A stretch of 64,000 nucleotides of DNA from Arsenophonus sp031446165. GTDB taxonomy: Bacteria > Pseudomonadota > Gammaproteobacteria > Enterobacterales > Enterobacteriaceae. The notes under the pieces are model-generated. The model ran no database searches. It saw nothing but the letters and a program-made list of their open reading frames with translations, and was not told the origin of the DNA. Position numbers and translations under genes: made by a program. The stretch is taken from positions 558,001 through 622,000 of the forward strand of contig CP132905.1 of NCBI GenBank assembly GCA_031446165.1. The letters run 5' to 3'. This document shows positions 39,602 to 50,324 of the stretch, piece after piece (within the stretch, counting starts at the first letter, position 1; every line of letters starts with the position of its first letter).

Positions 39602-41314
39602 ATGCGAACAAGTCAATATCTTCTCTCTACTTTAAAAGAAATTCCTTCAGATACTGAAGTAATTAGTCATAAATTAATGCTAAAAGCAGGAATGATACGT
39701 AAACTTGCTTCTGGATTATATGACTGGCTACCAACTGGGGTTCGAGTATTAAAAAAAATTAAAAATATCATTCGTGAAGAAATGAACCGAATTAATGCAA
39801 TTGAAATTTCTACGCCAATAGTCCAACCTGCAAACTTATGGAAAAAAAGCAATCGATGGGAACAATATGGACCAGAATTACTTAGTTTTACGTATCATGG
39901 TAATGAATCTTTTGTGCTAGGACCTACTAATGAAGAAGTTATGACTGATCTTATACGTAATGAAATTACTTCTTATAAACAATTACCATTAAATATATAT
40001 CAGATACAAACAAAATTTCGTGATGAAATTAGACCACGTTTTGGCGTTATACGCTCTCGTGAATTCATTATGAAAGATGCTTACTCATTTCATATTGATC
40101 AACACTCACTGCAAAAAACTTATGATATCATGTATAAAACATATAATACAATTTTTACCCGTATTGGTTTTAATTTTAGGATTGTACAAGCAGATACTGG
40201 ATCTATTGGTGGTAACATATCACATGAATTTCAAGTATTAGCGGAAAGCGGAGAAGATAATATTGTTTTCTCTAATCAATCAAATTATGCTGCCAATATT
40301 GAATTAGCGGAAACTATTTGTCTTAAAAAACGTCCTAAGCCTACTGAAAATATGCGTCTTGTAAAGATACCTAACATAAAAAGTATCACTGAACTAACAA
40401 AATTATATAATTTACCTATTGAAAAAATCGTAAAAACATTAATAGTGATTGGCGCACAAAATAATGGCCACAAACTTGTTGCATTATTAATCCGTGCTGA
40501 TCATGAATTAAATAAACTAAAAGCAGAAAAACATCCTTTAATCGCCACTCCATTAAAATTTGCAACAAAAGAAGAAATAAAAACAATATTGAAAGTTAAT
40601 CCAAATGCATTAGGTCCTATAAATTTATTAATACCAATAATAATAGATAATAGTGTTGCAGAAATGAGCGATTTTACTGCTGGAGCCAATATTAATGACA
40701 AATATTATTTTGGTATTAATTGGCAAAGAGATATTTCTATACCTTATATTTATGATTTACGCAATGTCGTCTCAGGAGATCCAAGCCCAGATGGCAAAGG
40801 AACATTAGAAATAAAACGTGGAATTGAAGTTGGTCATATTTTTCAACTTGGAGAAAAATATTCTAAAGCAATGAATTTCACTGTTCAAAATAAACATGGA
40901 TATCGTCAAAATATTACTATGGGATGTTATGGTATTGGTATAACAAGAATTGTTGCGGCAGCAATTGAACAAAATAACGATGATAAAGGAATTATTTGGA
41001 CTGATTCTATCGCGCCTTTTCAAGTTGCAATTGTACCTATAAATATGCATAAATCACATTGTGTTCAAGAAGTTTCTGAAAAAATTTATTATGCATTAAT
41101 AAAAAATAATATTGATGTATTATTTGATGATCGAAAGGAACAACCAGGTATCATGTTTGCTGATATAGAACTTATTGGAATACCACATATAATAATAATT
41201 AGCGAATCTCATTTAAATAAAAATCAAGTAGAATACAAATATAGAAAAAATAACGCAAAAGAATTTGTCAATCTTCTTGAAATAATTAACTATTTACAAC
41301 TAAAATGTAATTAG
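39602..41314 (+). CDS. proS: Prolyl-tRNA synthetase
   Basis: Charges tRNA-Pro. The 570 residues (572 in E. coli) represent the bacterial class II architecture. The start MRTSQYLLSTLKEIPSDTEV is typical. Motif 2 lies in QTKFRDEIRPRFGVIRSREF, the YbaK-like editing (INS) domain occupies about residues 225-400, and motif 3 is in GCYGIGITRIVAA. The anticodon-binding domain with DDRKEQPGIMFADIELIGIPH closes the protein. It converges on tilS. Confidence 0.98.
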   Translation: MRTSQYLLSTLKEIPSDTEVISHKLMLKAGMIRKLASGLYDWLPTGVRVLKKIKNIIREEMNRINAIEISTPIVQPANLWKKSNRWEQYGPELLSFTYHGNESFVLGPTNEEVMTDLIRNEITSYKQLPLNIYQIQTKFRDEIRPRFGVIRSREFIMKDAYSFHIDQHSLQKTYDIMYKTYNTIFTRIGFNFRIVQADTGSIGGNISHEFQVLAESGEDNIVFSNQSNYAANIELAETICLKKRPKPTENMRLVKIPNIKSITELTKLYNLPIEKIVKTLIVIGAQNNGHKLVALLIRADHELNKLKAEKHPLIATPLKFATKEEIKTILKVNPNALGPINLLIPIIIDNSVAEMSDFTAGANINDKYYFGINWQRDISIPYIYDLRNVVSGDPSPDGKGTLEIKRGIEVGHIFQLGEKYSKAMNFTVQNKHGYRQNITMGCYGIGITRIVAAAIEQNNDDKGIIWTDSIAPFQVAIVPINMHKSHCVQEVSEKIYYALIKNNIDVLFDDRKEQPGIMFADIELIGIPHIIIISESHLNKNQVEYKYRKNNAKEFVNLLEIINYLQLKCN

Positions 41315-41407
41315 TCCTATATATATAATATGAACTTGAATATCAAAATACGATTAATCATTTTTTATTAATTTAAAAATATTTGTAAATATTACTATAT
41401 TATAGAT

Positions 41408-41448
41408 AATCATATTTTTATATGAAAAAGTTTTATATAAAAATGATT
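41408..41448. terminator. hairpin between convergent proS and tilS, possible terminator
   Basis: Nearly perfect inverted repeat (AATCATATTTTTATAT / ATATAAAAATGATT, one bulged base) with an 11-nt loop, located between two convergent stop codons. The stem is almost pure A/T and has no clean U-run, so the role is tentative. Confidence 0.3.
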
Positions 41449-41523
41449 TAATAAAAAATAATTTAAAATAATGCTCTAAAATTGTTATATATATAAACAA
41501 TAATTTTTATTAAAAAAGACAAT

Positions 41524-42840
41524 TTATTTTTTTACTAAATCAAGCTTAAGTTCTGTCCCATCAATACACCTACCTGCTTGTGTAATAAAAACATTAACAG
41601 CTGTAATAAGTACATCATTATAATAAATTAAAGGAATTCTTGTTCGCAACCAAGGTGCAACACCTAATTCTTGCCATATTTTTTTGCTTTTTCTAGAATG
41701 TTGACGACCAACAATTTTAATATTTCCTGTTACTTTGAATCGAACAGTAACTTTTTCATAAGAAAATGGGAAGCGAAAACCAATCCCATGATTTGCAATC
41801 ATTAAAGTACCTAAATTATCAGGCAAAATAAGAGGGATAGAAAGATTCCATGGCAAACAAATATTACTAATATCCTGAAATTTTGGTAAAATCCATAACT
41901 TACTTTGAAAACGACGAATAACATTCTTTTTTAATACAAATTCCGGTTTTGCATCATTTCGTGCACATATGACTTCTTTCCAAATGATATGTAATTGAAA
42001 ACAGGAGGGCATTAAAATTTCATGAAAACGAAACCACCTTCGTAATATTACATTACGCTTAATCTTAGAATAACTTACTAAATCATTGATTTTTAGTGCT
42101 CCTTTATCGGTAATTAAACGTAAAAAACAATCTTCTAATAATTCATTTAATAAAGCTTCTTGTTCTGCACACAAACTAGCACTTCTAGAAACCGAATGAG
42201 CAAAATATGGCCATCTACTATGAAAATGTGGAATAATATTTAAACGTAAAAAATTACGATCGTAACATTTATTTTGATTACTTTCATCTTCTATCCAATA
42301 AAGTAATTTTTGTTTTGCATATAACTTCAATTCTTTGCGACTAAAAGATAATAATGGTCTTATTAAAAAAGTATGGAAAAATGGAATGGAAACTAGCATG
42401 GAAGATAATCCAGCTGGCCCACTACCACGTTTCAACGCTAATAGAAAAGTTTCAGCTTGATCATCCAAATGATGCGCAGTTAAAAGAGCTTCTTTTTTTA
42501 ATAATATTTTACGAAATGCTTGATAACGAGCAATACGTGCTGCTCCTTCTACACCATTTTTTATTGGATCTATATGAATGTACTGTGAATAAAATTCTAC
42601 TTTCCAATCTAAACATATTTTTTTACAATGAATTAACCAACTATTAGCTTTATAATTAATTCCATGATGAATATACAACGCACGAATCTTTAAATGAGGG
42701 TTTATAATTTCACGTAATCTTACTAATGCATGTAATAATACTGTTGAATCTAATCCACCGCTAAAACCTACTAACAAATTTTCTATAGAACCAATATTGT
42801 TAATAATTTTGTTTAGAAATATTATTTCATTAATACACAT
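41524..42840 (-). CDS. tilS: tRNA(Ile)-lysidine synthetase TilS
   Basis: Converts the wobble cytidine of the AUA-reading tRNA-Ile to lysidine using ATP and lysine, so AUA is read as isoleucine rather than methionine. That is essential, above all in a genome where AUA is heavily used. The 438 residues (432 in E. coli) carry the PP-loop SGGLDS at 27-32, AHHLDDQAETFLLALKRGSGPAGL, and the C-terminal TilS domain. In E. coli it lies a few genes from accA; here it is the direct neighbour, with ldcC and yaeR gone. Confidence 0.97.
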   Translation of the reverse strand: MCINEIIFLNKIINNIGSIENLLVGFSGGLDSTVLLHALVRLREIINPHLKIRALYIHHGINYKANSWLIHCKKICLDWKVEFYSQYIHIDPIKNGVEGAARIARYQAFRKILLKKEALLTAHHLDDQAETFLLALKRGSGPAGLSSMLVSIPFFHTFLIRPLLSFSRKELKLYAKQKLLYWIEDESNQNKCYDRNFLRLNIIPHFHSRWPYFAHSVSRSASLCAEQEALLNELLEDCFLRLITDKGALKINDLVSYSKIKRNVILRRWFRFHEILMPSCFQLHIIWKEVICARNDAKPEFVLKKNVIRRFQSKLWILPKFQDISNICLPWNLSIPLILPDNLGTLMIANHGIGFRFPFSYEKVTVRFKVTGNIKIVGRQHSRKSKKIWQELGVAPWLRTRIPLIYYNDVLITAVNVFITQAGRCIDGTELKLDLVKK

Positions 42841-43035
42841 AATTATTTTTTATAGCATCATCATAAATGATCTCGTTAATTAAAATCATAAAATTGCTCT
42901 ATATAAAAATATGTAAAAACATCACATATTATTATAATCATTAATTATCATTCATTTTAAGAAATAAATGAAAAATAATTAATTATTTTATTCACATTCA
43001 TAAATTTAAAAAAATAAATTATCAATATTATAAAT

Positions 43036-43995
43036 TTAACAATAACCATATTCCATTAAACGTCGATACCGATAATTTCTTAAATCTTCAGGAGTCAGTA
43101 AATCAATATCACTTAGATCATCTAAAATACGATTTTTAAGATTATTGGCAATTTGCGCATAGTTTCGATGTGCACCACCAAGTGGTTCTTCAACAATGTT
43201 ATCAATAAGTTTAAGTACTTTTAAACGAGAAGCTGTAATCCCCATTGCTTCAGCTGCCAATGGAGCTTTCTCAACAGTTTTCCAAAGAATAGAAGCACAA
43301 CCTTCTGGTGAAATAACAGAATAAGTACTATATTGTAACATATTAACTTTATCACCTACTCCAATTGCTAATGCACCACCAGAACCTCCTTCCCCAATAA
43401 CTGTACAAATAATAGGAACAGAAAATTGAGACATTTCACATAAATTACTTGCAATTGCATTGGATTGACCACGTTCTTCAGCACCAACACCAGGATAAGC
43501 ACCAGGTGTATCAATAAAAGTAATAATAGGTAACTTAAAACGCTCTGCAATTTTCATTAATCGCAAAGCTTTACGATACCCTTCTGGTGCTGGCATACCA
43601 AAATTCCTACGAATTTTTTCTTTTATTTCACGCCCTTTTTGATGGCCAACAATCATTACTGGACGTCCATCTAATCTAGCTAAACCACCAACAATTGCTT
43701 TATCATCAGCATAGATGCGATCACCAGCTAATTCTTGAAAATGAGTAAATATATGTTGAATATAATCCAAAGTATAAGGTCTCATTGGATGACGAGCTAA
43801 TTGAGAAATTTGCCAAGCACATAAATTAGAAAAAATTTTCTTAGTTAGTTCTACACTTTTTTCATGCAACTTAGCAATCTCTTCATCTAAGTCAATATCT
43901 AATTTAGTATCCTGACGATTTACTGTCATTAAAGAATTAATTTTTTCTTCCAAATCAACAATTGGTTGTTCAAAATCTAAAAAATTAAGGGTCAT
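43036..43995 (-). CDS. accA: Acetyl-CoA carboxylase carboxyltransferase subunit alpha
   Basis: With AccD (not in the window) transfers the carboxyl group from biotin to acetyl-CoA. I chose the ATG at 43995, giving MTLNFLDFEQPI and exactly 319 residues as in E. coli, with AGGA 6 bases before the ATG; an upstream in-frame start would overlap dnaE. Conserved segments include IRRNFGMPAPEGYRKA, FIDTPGAYPGVGAEERGQS and the oxyanion-forming GEGGSGGALAIG. It follows dnaE by 10 bases, as in E. coli. Confidence 0.98.
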   Translation of the reverse strand: MTLNFLDFEQPIVDLEEKINSLMTVNRQDTKLDIDLDEEIAKLHEKSVELTKKIFSNLCAWQISQLARHPMRPYTLDYIQHIFTHFQELAGDRIYADDKAIVGGLARLDGRPVMIVGHQKGREIKEKIRRNFGMPAPEGYRKALRLMKIAERFKLPIITFIDTPGAYPGVGAEERGQSNAIASNLCEMSQFSVPIICTVIGEGGSGGALAIGVGDKVNMLQYSTYSVISPEGCASILWKTVEKAPLAAEAMGITASRLKVLKLIDNIVEEPLGGAHRNYAQIANNLKNRILDDLSDIDLLTPEDLRNYRYRRLMEYGYC

Positions 43996-44005
43996 AAATT
44001 TCCTG

Positions 44006-47000
44006 TTAATCAAATTTTAATTCAATCTTCTGATTACTTAAGAACATTCTTAGCTCACTTAAAAGATTATCTGTAGGAATAACATACCAAGTAAAAACTA
44101 AATTTAATTTAGTGCGACCTTCTTTTTTTTGATGATTATTATCATAAAGATAAACTGGAATTCTTCCTGAACAATAAGGTTGTAATATTTTATTAAGATT
44201 TTTAAACAATTCCTTACTAGCAGTTATTTTTTCTTTTAATAAAATACAAATACTTTTTATATATTTTTCTCTCGCTTTGCTAAGTTCAATTAATTTATAA
44301 ACAGACATTTTGTAAAGACCATTAAAATCATCAAAACTAATCTTCCCTGTAGAAATTAATATTTTATTTTTTTCTACCAAATGCTTATATTTTTTTAACA
44401 CATCTGAAAACAGTATTATATCTAAACGTCCAGAACAATCATCTAAAGTACATACACTTATCTTATCAGAATTTTTAGTTGTAATAATTTTAACTTTCGA
44501 TACTAAACCAACTACTGTTAATATTTCTCCATGAAGAGATGAATTAACATCTTTCAAACGTAATTTAGTAATATAACGTTTAATTTCTGATAAATAAGCA
44601 TTGATGGGATGTCCAGTCAAATAAAAACCTAAACTTTCACGTTCATTTTCTAATAAAAGATTTTCATTCCATTTAGGTATATTAGCATATATTTTTTTTA
44701 TACCTTCAGGAGCTTTAACTAATTGACCAAACATATCACTTTGTCCAATAGCCTCTGCTTTAGCATGTTGATCAGCAATTTTAAATGCATCTTTTAATGA
44801 AAACATTAACTCTGCACGGTGCTGACCTAAACTATCAAAAGCACCTGACATAATTAATTTCTCCATTACTCGACGGTTAAGTTTTTGTGTACCAATTCTT
44901 TTACAAAAATCAAAAATTTCTTTAAAATAACCATCTTTTTTACGAGATTGAACAATAGCTTCTACTGGAACTTCACCAATGCCTTTAATTGCACCTATTC
45001 CATAAAGAATTTCATTATTTTCATTAACATGAAAATTGTATAATCCAGTATTAATATCAGGTGGTAAAATTTTTAAACCCATACGCCAACATTCATCAAT
45101 TAAAGTAACTATTTTATCAGTATTATCCATATCTGCAGTCAGAACAGCTGCCATAAATTCAGCTGGATAATGTGTTTTTAACCACAGTGTTTGGTAAGAA
45201 ACTAAGGCATAAGCAGTAGAATGTGATTTATTAAAACCATAACCAGCAAACTTTTCTAATAAGTCAAAAATTTTCATTCCTAATTTACTATCAATGCTAT
45301 TTCTAATGATTCCTTTCTTAAAAATAAATCTCTGTTTAACCATATCTTCTGATTTTTTTTTACTCATTGCCCGACGTAACATATCTGCTTCAGCTAAAGT
45401 ATAACCAGCAAGAACTTGAGCAATTTTCATTACTTGTTCTTGATAAAGAATAATACCATATGTAGGCTCTAAAATTGGTTTTAATAACTCATGTTGCCAT
45501 ACAACATCAGGATAAGAAATGGCTTCTCTTCCATGCTTACGATTAATAAAATTATCAACCATGCCTGATTGTAATGGACCAGGACGAAACAATGCAATTA
45601 AAGCAATCATATCATTAAAAGAATCCGGACGTAATCGTTTAATTAAATCTTTCATCCCATTAGATTCTAATTGAAATACTGCTGTTGTTTCCCCTCTGCA
45701 CAACAAACTGAAACATTTTTTATCATCTAATGGAATAGTGCTTATATCGATATTCTTTAATTTTTTTTGAACTCGACGATCATTGATCATCTTCAAGGCC
45801 CATTTTATGATGGTCAACGTTCTAAGACCAAGAAAATCAAATTTTACTAAACCTACATATTCAACATCATTCTTATCAAATTGTGTAAGCGGATTTTTTC
45901 CTTCTGAATCGCAATATAGTGGTGTAAAATCTGTAATTTTTGTTGGTGCAATAACTACACCTCCAGCATGTTTACCAGCATTACGAGTTATACCTTCAAG
46001 TTTACAAGCAATATCTATTAATTCCTTTATTTCCTCTTCTTTATTATATATTTCTTGCAATTGTGGTTCCAAAATCAATGCTTTTTTTATAGTTATACCA
46101 TGCTCAAAAGGAATCAATTTAGAGATTCTATTCACAAAACTGTATGAATAACCAAGTGCTCTACCCACATCTCGTATTGCTCCTTTTGCTGCCATTGTAC
46201 CAAAAGTAATAATTTGTGAAACCGCTTCACGACCATACATTTTTGCAACATGATCAATAACTTGATCACGTTTTTCCATACAAAAATCGATGTCAAAATC
46301 TGGCATAGAAATACGCTCAAGATTTAGAAAACGTTCAAATAACAAATCAAATTTCAATGGATCTAAATCAGTAATTTTTAATGAATATGCTACTAATGAA
46401 CCAGCACCTGAACCACGACCTGGGCCAACAGGAATATTATTGTCTTTTGCCCACTGAATAAATTCCATTACAATAAGAAAATAACCAGGAAAACCCATTT
46501 CATTGATTACTTTTAATTCAGTGTTTAAACGTTTAACATATTTTAATCTCTTTTTATCTCTCTCTTTTTTATCTGGATATAAAGATTGCAAACGTTTTTC
46601 AAGACCAATTTCAGCATCTCGGATCAAAAAATCTTTTGTATCCATATCACCTGTAGGAAATTTTGGCAAAAAATATTCACCTAAAGGAATAATTACATTA
46701 CAACGCTTAGCAATTTCAACACTATTTTTAAGTGCTGCAGGAATATCAGAAAATAATTCGACCATTTCTTCCTCAGTACGCAAATATTGCTGAGGGCTAT
46801 AATTTTTAGATCTTTTTGTATCAGATAATGTAATACCATTATGAATGGCAACACGTATTTCATGTACTGCAAAATCATCGCTCTTCATAAATCGTACATT
46901 ATTTGTGGCAACAACTGGTATACCTGTTTTTGCCGACAAATTTACAGCTTGATATAAATAATTCTCTTCGTCAGGTAATCCTGTTCTCAAAAGTTCTAAA

Positions 47001-47500
47001 TAATAATTATCGTAAAAATATGTTTGATAAAACTTCAAACACTTCTCGAGAAGTATCGGATTCTTACGTAATAAACATTTTCCAACATCACCCATGCAGG
47101 CACCAGAAAGTAGTAATAACCCTTCCTTATGTATAACTAACCATTCTCTTTTTATAGTTGGACCAAGTGCTCCATAACCTTTCTTATAAGCTGCAGAAAT
47201 AAGTAATATTAAATTCTGGTAACCTTTATTATTCTTAACAAGAATTGTTAAATGTGTGATTTCATCACCTAATAATTCATTTTCTACATAAAAATCAGCT
47301 CCAATAATTGGTTTTACTCCAAAATTATGTGCAGTAACATAAAATTTTATTAATCCATATAAATTAGTAAAATCAGTGATTGCTAATGCTGGCATCCCCA
47401 ATTCTGCTGCTTTATGAATTAATGTGTCAATTTTTATTAATCCATCTATAATAGAATAATCAGTATGTATACGTAAGTGTATAAAACGTGGTTCAGACAT
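44006..47500 (-). CDS. dnaE: DNA polymerase III alpha subunit
   Basis: Replicative polymerase. The 1164 residues (1160 in E. coli) start with the PHP domain (FIHLRIHTDYSIIDG). The catalytic aspartates lie in MPDFDIDFCMEKRDQVIDH around residue 400, with further palm/finger motifs VGPGRGSGAGSLVAY, GKHAGGVVIAP and FNKSHSTAYALVSYQTLWLK. Helix-hairpin-helix and OB-fold regions follow. No frame break occurs in 3.5 kb despite many A/T runs, showing strong selection. The rnhB gene usually found between lpxB and dnaE is missing. Confidence 0.99.
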   Translation of the reverse strand: MSEPRFIHLRIHTDYSIIDGLIKIDTLIHKAAELGMPALAITDFTNLYGLIKFYVTAHNFGVKPIIGADFYVENELLGDEITHLTILVKNNKGYQNLILLISAAYKKGYGALGPTIKREWLVIHKEGLLLLSGACMGDVGKCLLRKNPILLEKCLKFYQTYFYDNYYLELLRTGLPDEENYLYQAVNLSAKTGIPVVATNNVRFMKSDDFAVHEIRVAIHNGITLSDTKRSKNYSPQQYLRTEEEMVELFSDIPAALKNSVEIAKRCNVIIPLGEYFLPKFPTGDMDTKDFLIRDAEIGLEKRLQSLYPDKKERDKKRLKYVKRLNTELKVINEMGFPGYFLIVMEFIQWAKDNNIPVGPGRGSGAGSLVAYSLKITDLDPLKFDLLFERFLNLERISMPDFDIDFCMEKRDQVIDHVAKMYGREAVSQIITFGTMAAKGAIRDVGRALGYSYSFVNRISKLIPFEHGITIKKALILEPQLQEIYNKEEEIKELIDIACKLEGITRNAGKHAGGVVIAPTKITDFTPLYCDSEGKNPLTQFDKNDVEYVGLVKFDFLGLRTLTIIKWALKMINDRRVQKKLKNIDISTIPLDDKKCFSLLCRGETTAVFQLESNGMKDLIKRLRPDSFNDMIALIALFRPGPLQSGMVDNFINRKHGREAISYPDVVWQHELLKPILEPTYGIILYQEQVMKIAQVLAGYTLAEADMLRRAMSKKKSEDMVKQRFIFKKGIIRNSIDSKLGMKIFDLLEKFAGYGFNKSHSTAYALVSYQTLWLKTHYPAEFMAAVLTADMDNTDKIVTLIDECWRMGLKILPPDINTGLYNFHVNENNEILYGIGAIKGIGEVPVEAIVQSRKKDGYFKEIFDFCKRIGTQKLNRRVMEKLIMSGAFDSLGQHRAELMFSLKDAFKIADQHAKAEAIGQSDMFGQLVKAPEGIKKIYANIPKWNENLLLENERESLGFYLTGHPINAYLSEIKRYITKLRLKDVNSSLHGEILTVVGLVSKVKIITTKNSDKISVCTLDDCSGRLDIILFSDVLKKYKHLVEKNKILISTGKISFDDFNGLYKMSVYKLIELSKAREKYIKSICILLKEKITASKELFKNLNKILQPYCSGRIPVYLYDNNHQKKEGRTKLNLVFTWYVIPTDNLLSELRMFLSNQKIELKFD

Positions 47501-47744
47501 TTTCAGTCAGCTCTTATAAATTATTGTAAATAATACATATCTTTTATGACCAATATTTGGCTATAAAATTCATTAATATGAGTTTTTTCATAAAACTAAT
47601 ATTAAAAATATTAATAAGCTAATTACGCTTTTATTATTAAATCTCTAATAAAAAACCATCGCTTGAATATTTTTATATTATTAATCTATTATTAAAAATA
47701 AATACATTTTTATAATAAACATACATTATTTATTTAACAAAAAA

Positions 47745-48917
47745 TTATCTTTTAGTAAGTTCTAAAACAACTTTTGCTAATTTTTCATCGTCATTACTAC
47801 GAATACTTTTATGTAAATATAAAAATTTCTTTTTTATTTTTTTAACTGTATTTAAATTAATTAATAAATCTTTAAGTGATTTAGCTAATTTTTTAGGTTG
47901 ACACTCATACTGTATAAATTCCTGAACTAATTTGTCTCCTGCTAATAAATTAGGTAAAGAAATATAAGATGTTTTAACAAAAAATTTTGCTAACCAATAA
48001 GTAATCACTTTCATGCGATACCCAACTACCATTGGACATTTTGCAAGCATACATTCTAATGTAGCAGTCCCTGAAGCTAATAAAGTTACATCTGCAGAAA
48101 TCATAACTAATAATGCTTTACCTTCTATAACTTCTAATGGTAATTTTACTCCAATTTCTTGATAAATAGCTTCAAATTTATCACGACATTTTTTATTAAC
48201 TACAGGAACTAAAATTTTTAGCTTGGGGAACTCTTGAATTAAAATTTCTGCAGCATATAAAAAATCTTTAGTTAACATTCCCACTTCAGCACAACGGCTA
48301 CCTGGTAAAATAGCTAAACATTTAACATCGTTAGCTATTTTTAATTGTAAACGGGCATTTTTTTTATCAGGTTTTAAAGGTATACTATTAGCCATTGTAT
48401 GACCGATTAAATAACAAGGTATCTTATAATAATCATAAATTTTTTTTTCAAAAGGCAAAAAAGCAAGCACCAAATCTGTAGATTTTTCTATTTTAAAAAT
48501 ACGGCGTTTTCGCCAAGCCCAAAAAGATGGGCTAACATAATGAATAGTCTTTATACCGTTTTTCTTTAATTTTTTTTCGAGATACATATTAAAATCAGGT
48601 GAATCTATACCAATAAAAACATCAGGTTGTAATTTTAAAAAACGTTTAATTAAGTCAGATCGAATCTTTAATAATCTTGGTAATCTTCCAAAAATTTCAA
48701 CAATCCCCATAACAGAAAGTTCTTCTATTTCATACCATGATTGACAACCTTCCTTTTTCATTAATGGACCTCCAATTCCAATAAAATTTATATGAGGTAT
48801 TTGTGCCTTTAATGTACGAATAAGAGATGCACCAAGAATATCGCCTGATATTTCTCCTGCAACAAGACCAACAGTTAAAGGTTTTGATTGAATTGAAAAA
48901 TGACGAATAGTCGTCAT
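47745..48917 (-). CDS. lpxB: Lipid-A-disaccharide synthase LpxB
   Basis: Membrane-associated GT19 glycosyltransferase that joins UDP-2,3-diacylglucosamine and lipid X to form the lipid A disaccharide. The 390 residues (382 in E. coli) include GLVAGEISGDILGASL, YYVSPSFWAW-like IHYVSPSFWAWRKRR, LAFLPFEKKIYD, LAILPGSRCAEV, LLASGTATLECMLAKCPMVVGYR and SLPNLLAG. It starts 24 bases after lpxA with AGGA upstream of the ATG. The following 244 bases, where rnhB should be, contain no gene. Confidence 0.98.
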   Translation of the reverse strand: MTTIRHFSIQSKPLTVGLVAGEISGDILGASLIRTLKAQIPHINFIGIGGPLMKKEGCQSWYEIEELSVMGIVEIFGRLPRLLKIRSDLIKRFLKLQPDVFIGIDSPDFNMYLEKKLKKNGIKTIHYVSPSFWAWRKRRIFKIEKSTDLVLAFLPFEKKIYDYYKIPCYLIGHTMANSIPLKPDKKNARLQLKIANDVKCLAILPGSRCAEVGMLTKDFLYAAEILIQEFPKLKILVPVVNKKCRDKFEAIYQEIGVKLPLEVIEGKALLVMISADVTLLASGTATLECMLAKCPMVVGYRMKVITYWLAKFFVKTSYISLPNLLAGDKLVQEFIQYECQPKKLAKSLKDLLINLNTVKKIKKKFLYLHKSIRSNDDEKLAKVVLELTKR

Positions 48918-48941
48918 AAACTTTTCCTATGAAAGTATTTA

Positions 48942-49751
48942 TTAACGAATAATTCCACGATTTGACTTGGCGGAATATTCTAAAAAATCATTCAATATTT
49001 TAATATATTGATTTACTGTTCCTAACTTTAATAATATCTCACGGGCTTCATCTAATGATTTACCACAACGATAAAGAATTTTATATGCATATTTAATAGC
49101 ATGTAATGATTCTTTATCAAAACCACGACGCTTTAAACCCTTAATATTAACACCATAAGGAGTAGCATGATTACCTTGTGCGATCACATAAGGTGGAACA
49201 TCTTTTGAAACTCCTGAACAACCACCCACCATTACATGAGTACCAATTTGACAAAATTGATGTACTGCACTCATACCACCAATGATAGCATAATCATCTA
49301 ATTTAACATGACCACCGAGTGTACCATTATTAGCAATAATACAATAATTTCCCAGTAAACAATCATGAGCAATATGACTATTTATCATTAATAAATTATC
49401 ATTACCTATTTTAGTTAAACTGCCACCTTGCACGGTACCACGATGAATAGTAGAACTTTCTCTAATACAATTACGATCACCAATTTCAACGCGAGTTTTT
49501 TCACCTTTGTATTTTAAATCTTGATTAATTTCACCTATGCTAACAAACTGAAAAATTTGATTATTACAACCAATTTTAGTTCCACCATTGATGATTACAT
49601 GAGATTTTAATTTAGTATGCGCACCAATTACAACTTGAGATCCAATATAACAAAACGGACCGATATAAACATTTTCATCGATAATCGCACCTTCTTCAAC
49701 AATAGAAGAAGGATGAATAACCGCTGTTTTATTAATAGTATCAGTCCTCAT
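48942..49751 (-). CDS. lpxA: UDP-N-acetylglucosamine acyltransferase LpxA
   Basis: Adds the first 3-hydroxyacyl chain to UDP-GlcNAc, starting lipid A synthesis. It folds as a left-handed beta-helix built on hexapeptide repeats (VHIGPFCYIG-like units throughout). The catalytic histidine is H129 in NSHIAHDC. The ATG at 49751 lies one base after the fabZ stop (TAA-C-ATG) with AGGA 8 bases before it. It gives 269 residues (262 in E. coli) with a slightly longer N-terminus. Confidence 0.97.
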   Translation of the reverse strand: MRTDTINKTAVIHPSSIVEEGAIIDENVYIGPFCYIGSQVVIGAHTKLKSHVIINGGTKIGCNNQIFQFVSIGEINQDLKYKGEKTRVEIGDRNCIRESSTIHRGTVQGGSLTKIGNDNLLMINSHIAHDCLLGNYCIIANNGTLGGHVKLDDYAIIGGMSAVHQFCQIGTHVMVGGCSGVSKDVPPYVIAQGNHATPYGVNIKGLKRRGFDKESLHAIKYAYKILYRCGKSLDEAREILLKLGTVNQYIKILNDFLEYSAKSNRGIIR

Positions 49752-49752
49752 G

Positions 49753-50205
49753 TTATATTTCCTGACTTCGAGCACACATCATTGTCGCTTCACAAACAAT
49801 TTTTTTATCTACTTTTGCTATACCATTGAAACGTGTTAAACCACGTTTAGTTTTTACAAACGTTACATCAAAAATCATTTGATCGCCAGGTTGTACTGGA
49901 TATTTGAATCTTGCTTCATCAATACCAGCAAAATAATAAAGTTCACCAGGTTTTAATTTTCCAACACTCTTAAAAGCCAAAATACCAGCAGCTTGTGCCA
50001 TTGCCTCCAGAATTAATACTCCTGGAAATATTGGCTTCCCTGGAAAATGACCCTGAAAAAAAGGCTCATTAAAAGATACATTTTTTACCGCACGCAAAAA
50101 TTTACCTTTTTCAAAATCTAAGACACGATCTACTAACAAAAAAGGGTACCGATGAGGCAATAAACCTAAAATTTCTTCTATATCCAGAGTATGTTGATAA
50201 CTCAT
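49753..50205 (-). CDS. fabZ: 3-hydroxyacyl-ACP dehydratase FabZ
   Basis: Hot-dog fold dehydratase of fatty-acid elongation; it also draws on the same 3-hydroxyacyl-ACP pool used by LpxA and LpxD, hence the conserved operon. The 150 residues (151 in E. coli) show LLPHRYPFLLVDRV, the catalytic H53 in GHFPGKPIFPG and the catalytic E67 in LILEAMAQAAG. It lies between lpxD and lpxA and is translationally coupled to lpxA. Confidence 0.98.
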   Translation of the reverse strand: MSYQHTLDIEEILGLLPHRYPFLLVDRVLDFEKGKFLRAVKNVSFNEPFFQGHFPGKPIFPGVLILEAMAQAAGILAFKSVGKLKPGELYYFAGIDEARFKYPVQPGDQMIFDVTFVKTKRGLTRFNGIAKVDKKIVCEATMMCARSQEI

Positions 50206-50324
50206 AGAAAAGACTCTTCTTGTTTATATTTTTAAGATTATATACATAAATACAAACTCTTTTTAAACACTAAAATATGTTATTCTACAAAGAATAATGA
50301 ATACATTGAAACAAGTATATTTAA

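Noticed and set aside
45783..46151. 122-codon plus-strand frame antisense to dnaE
   Set aside because: Antisense shadow of conserved polymerase motifs; length is explained by the codon pattern of dnaE.
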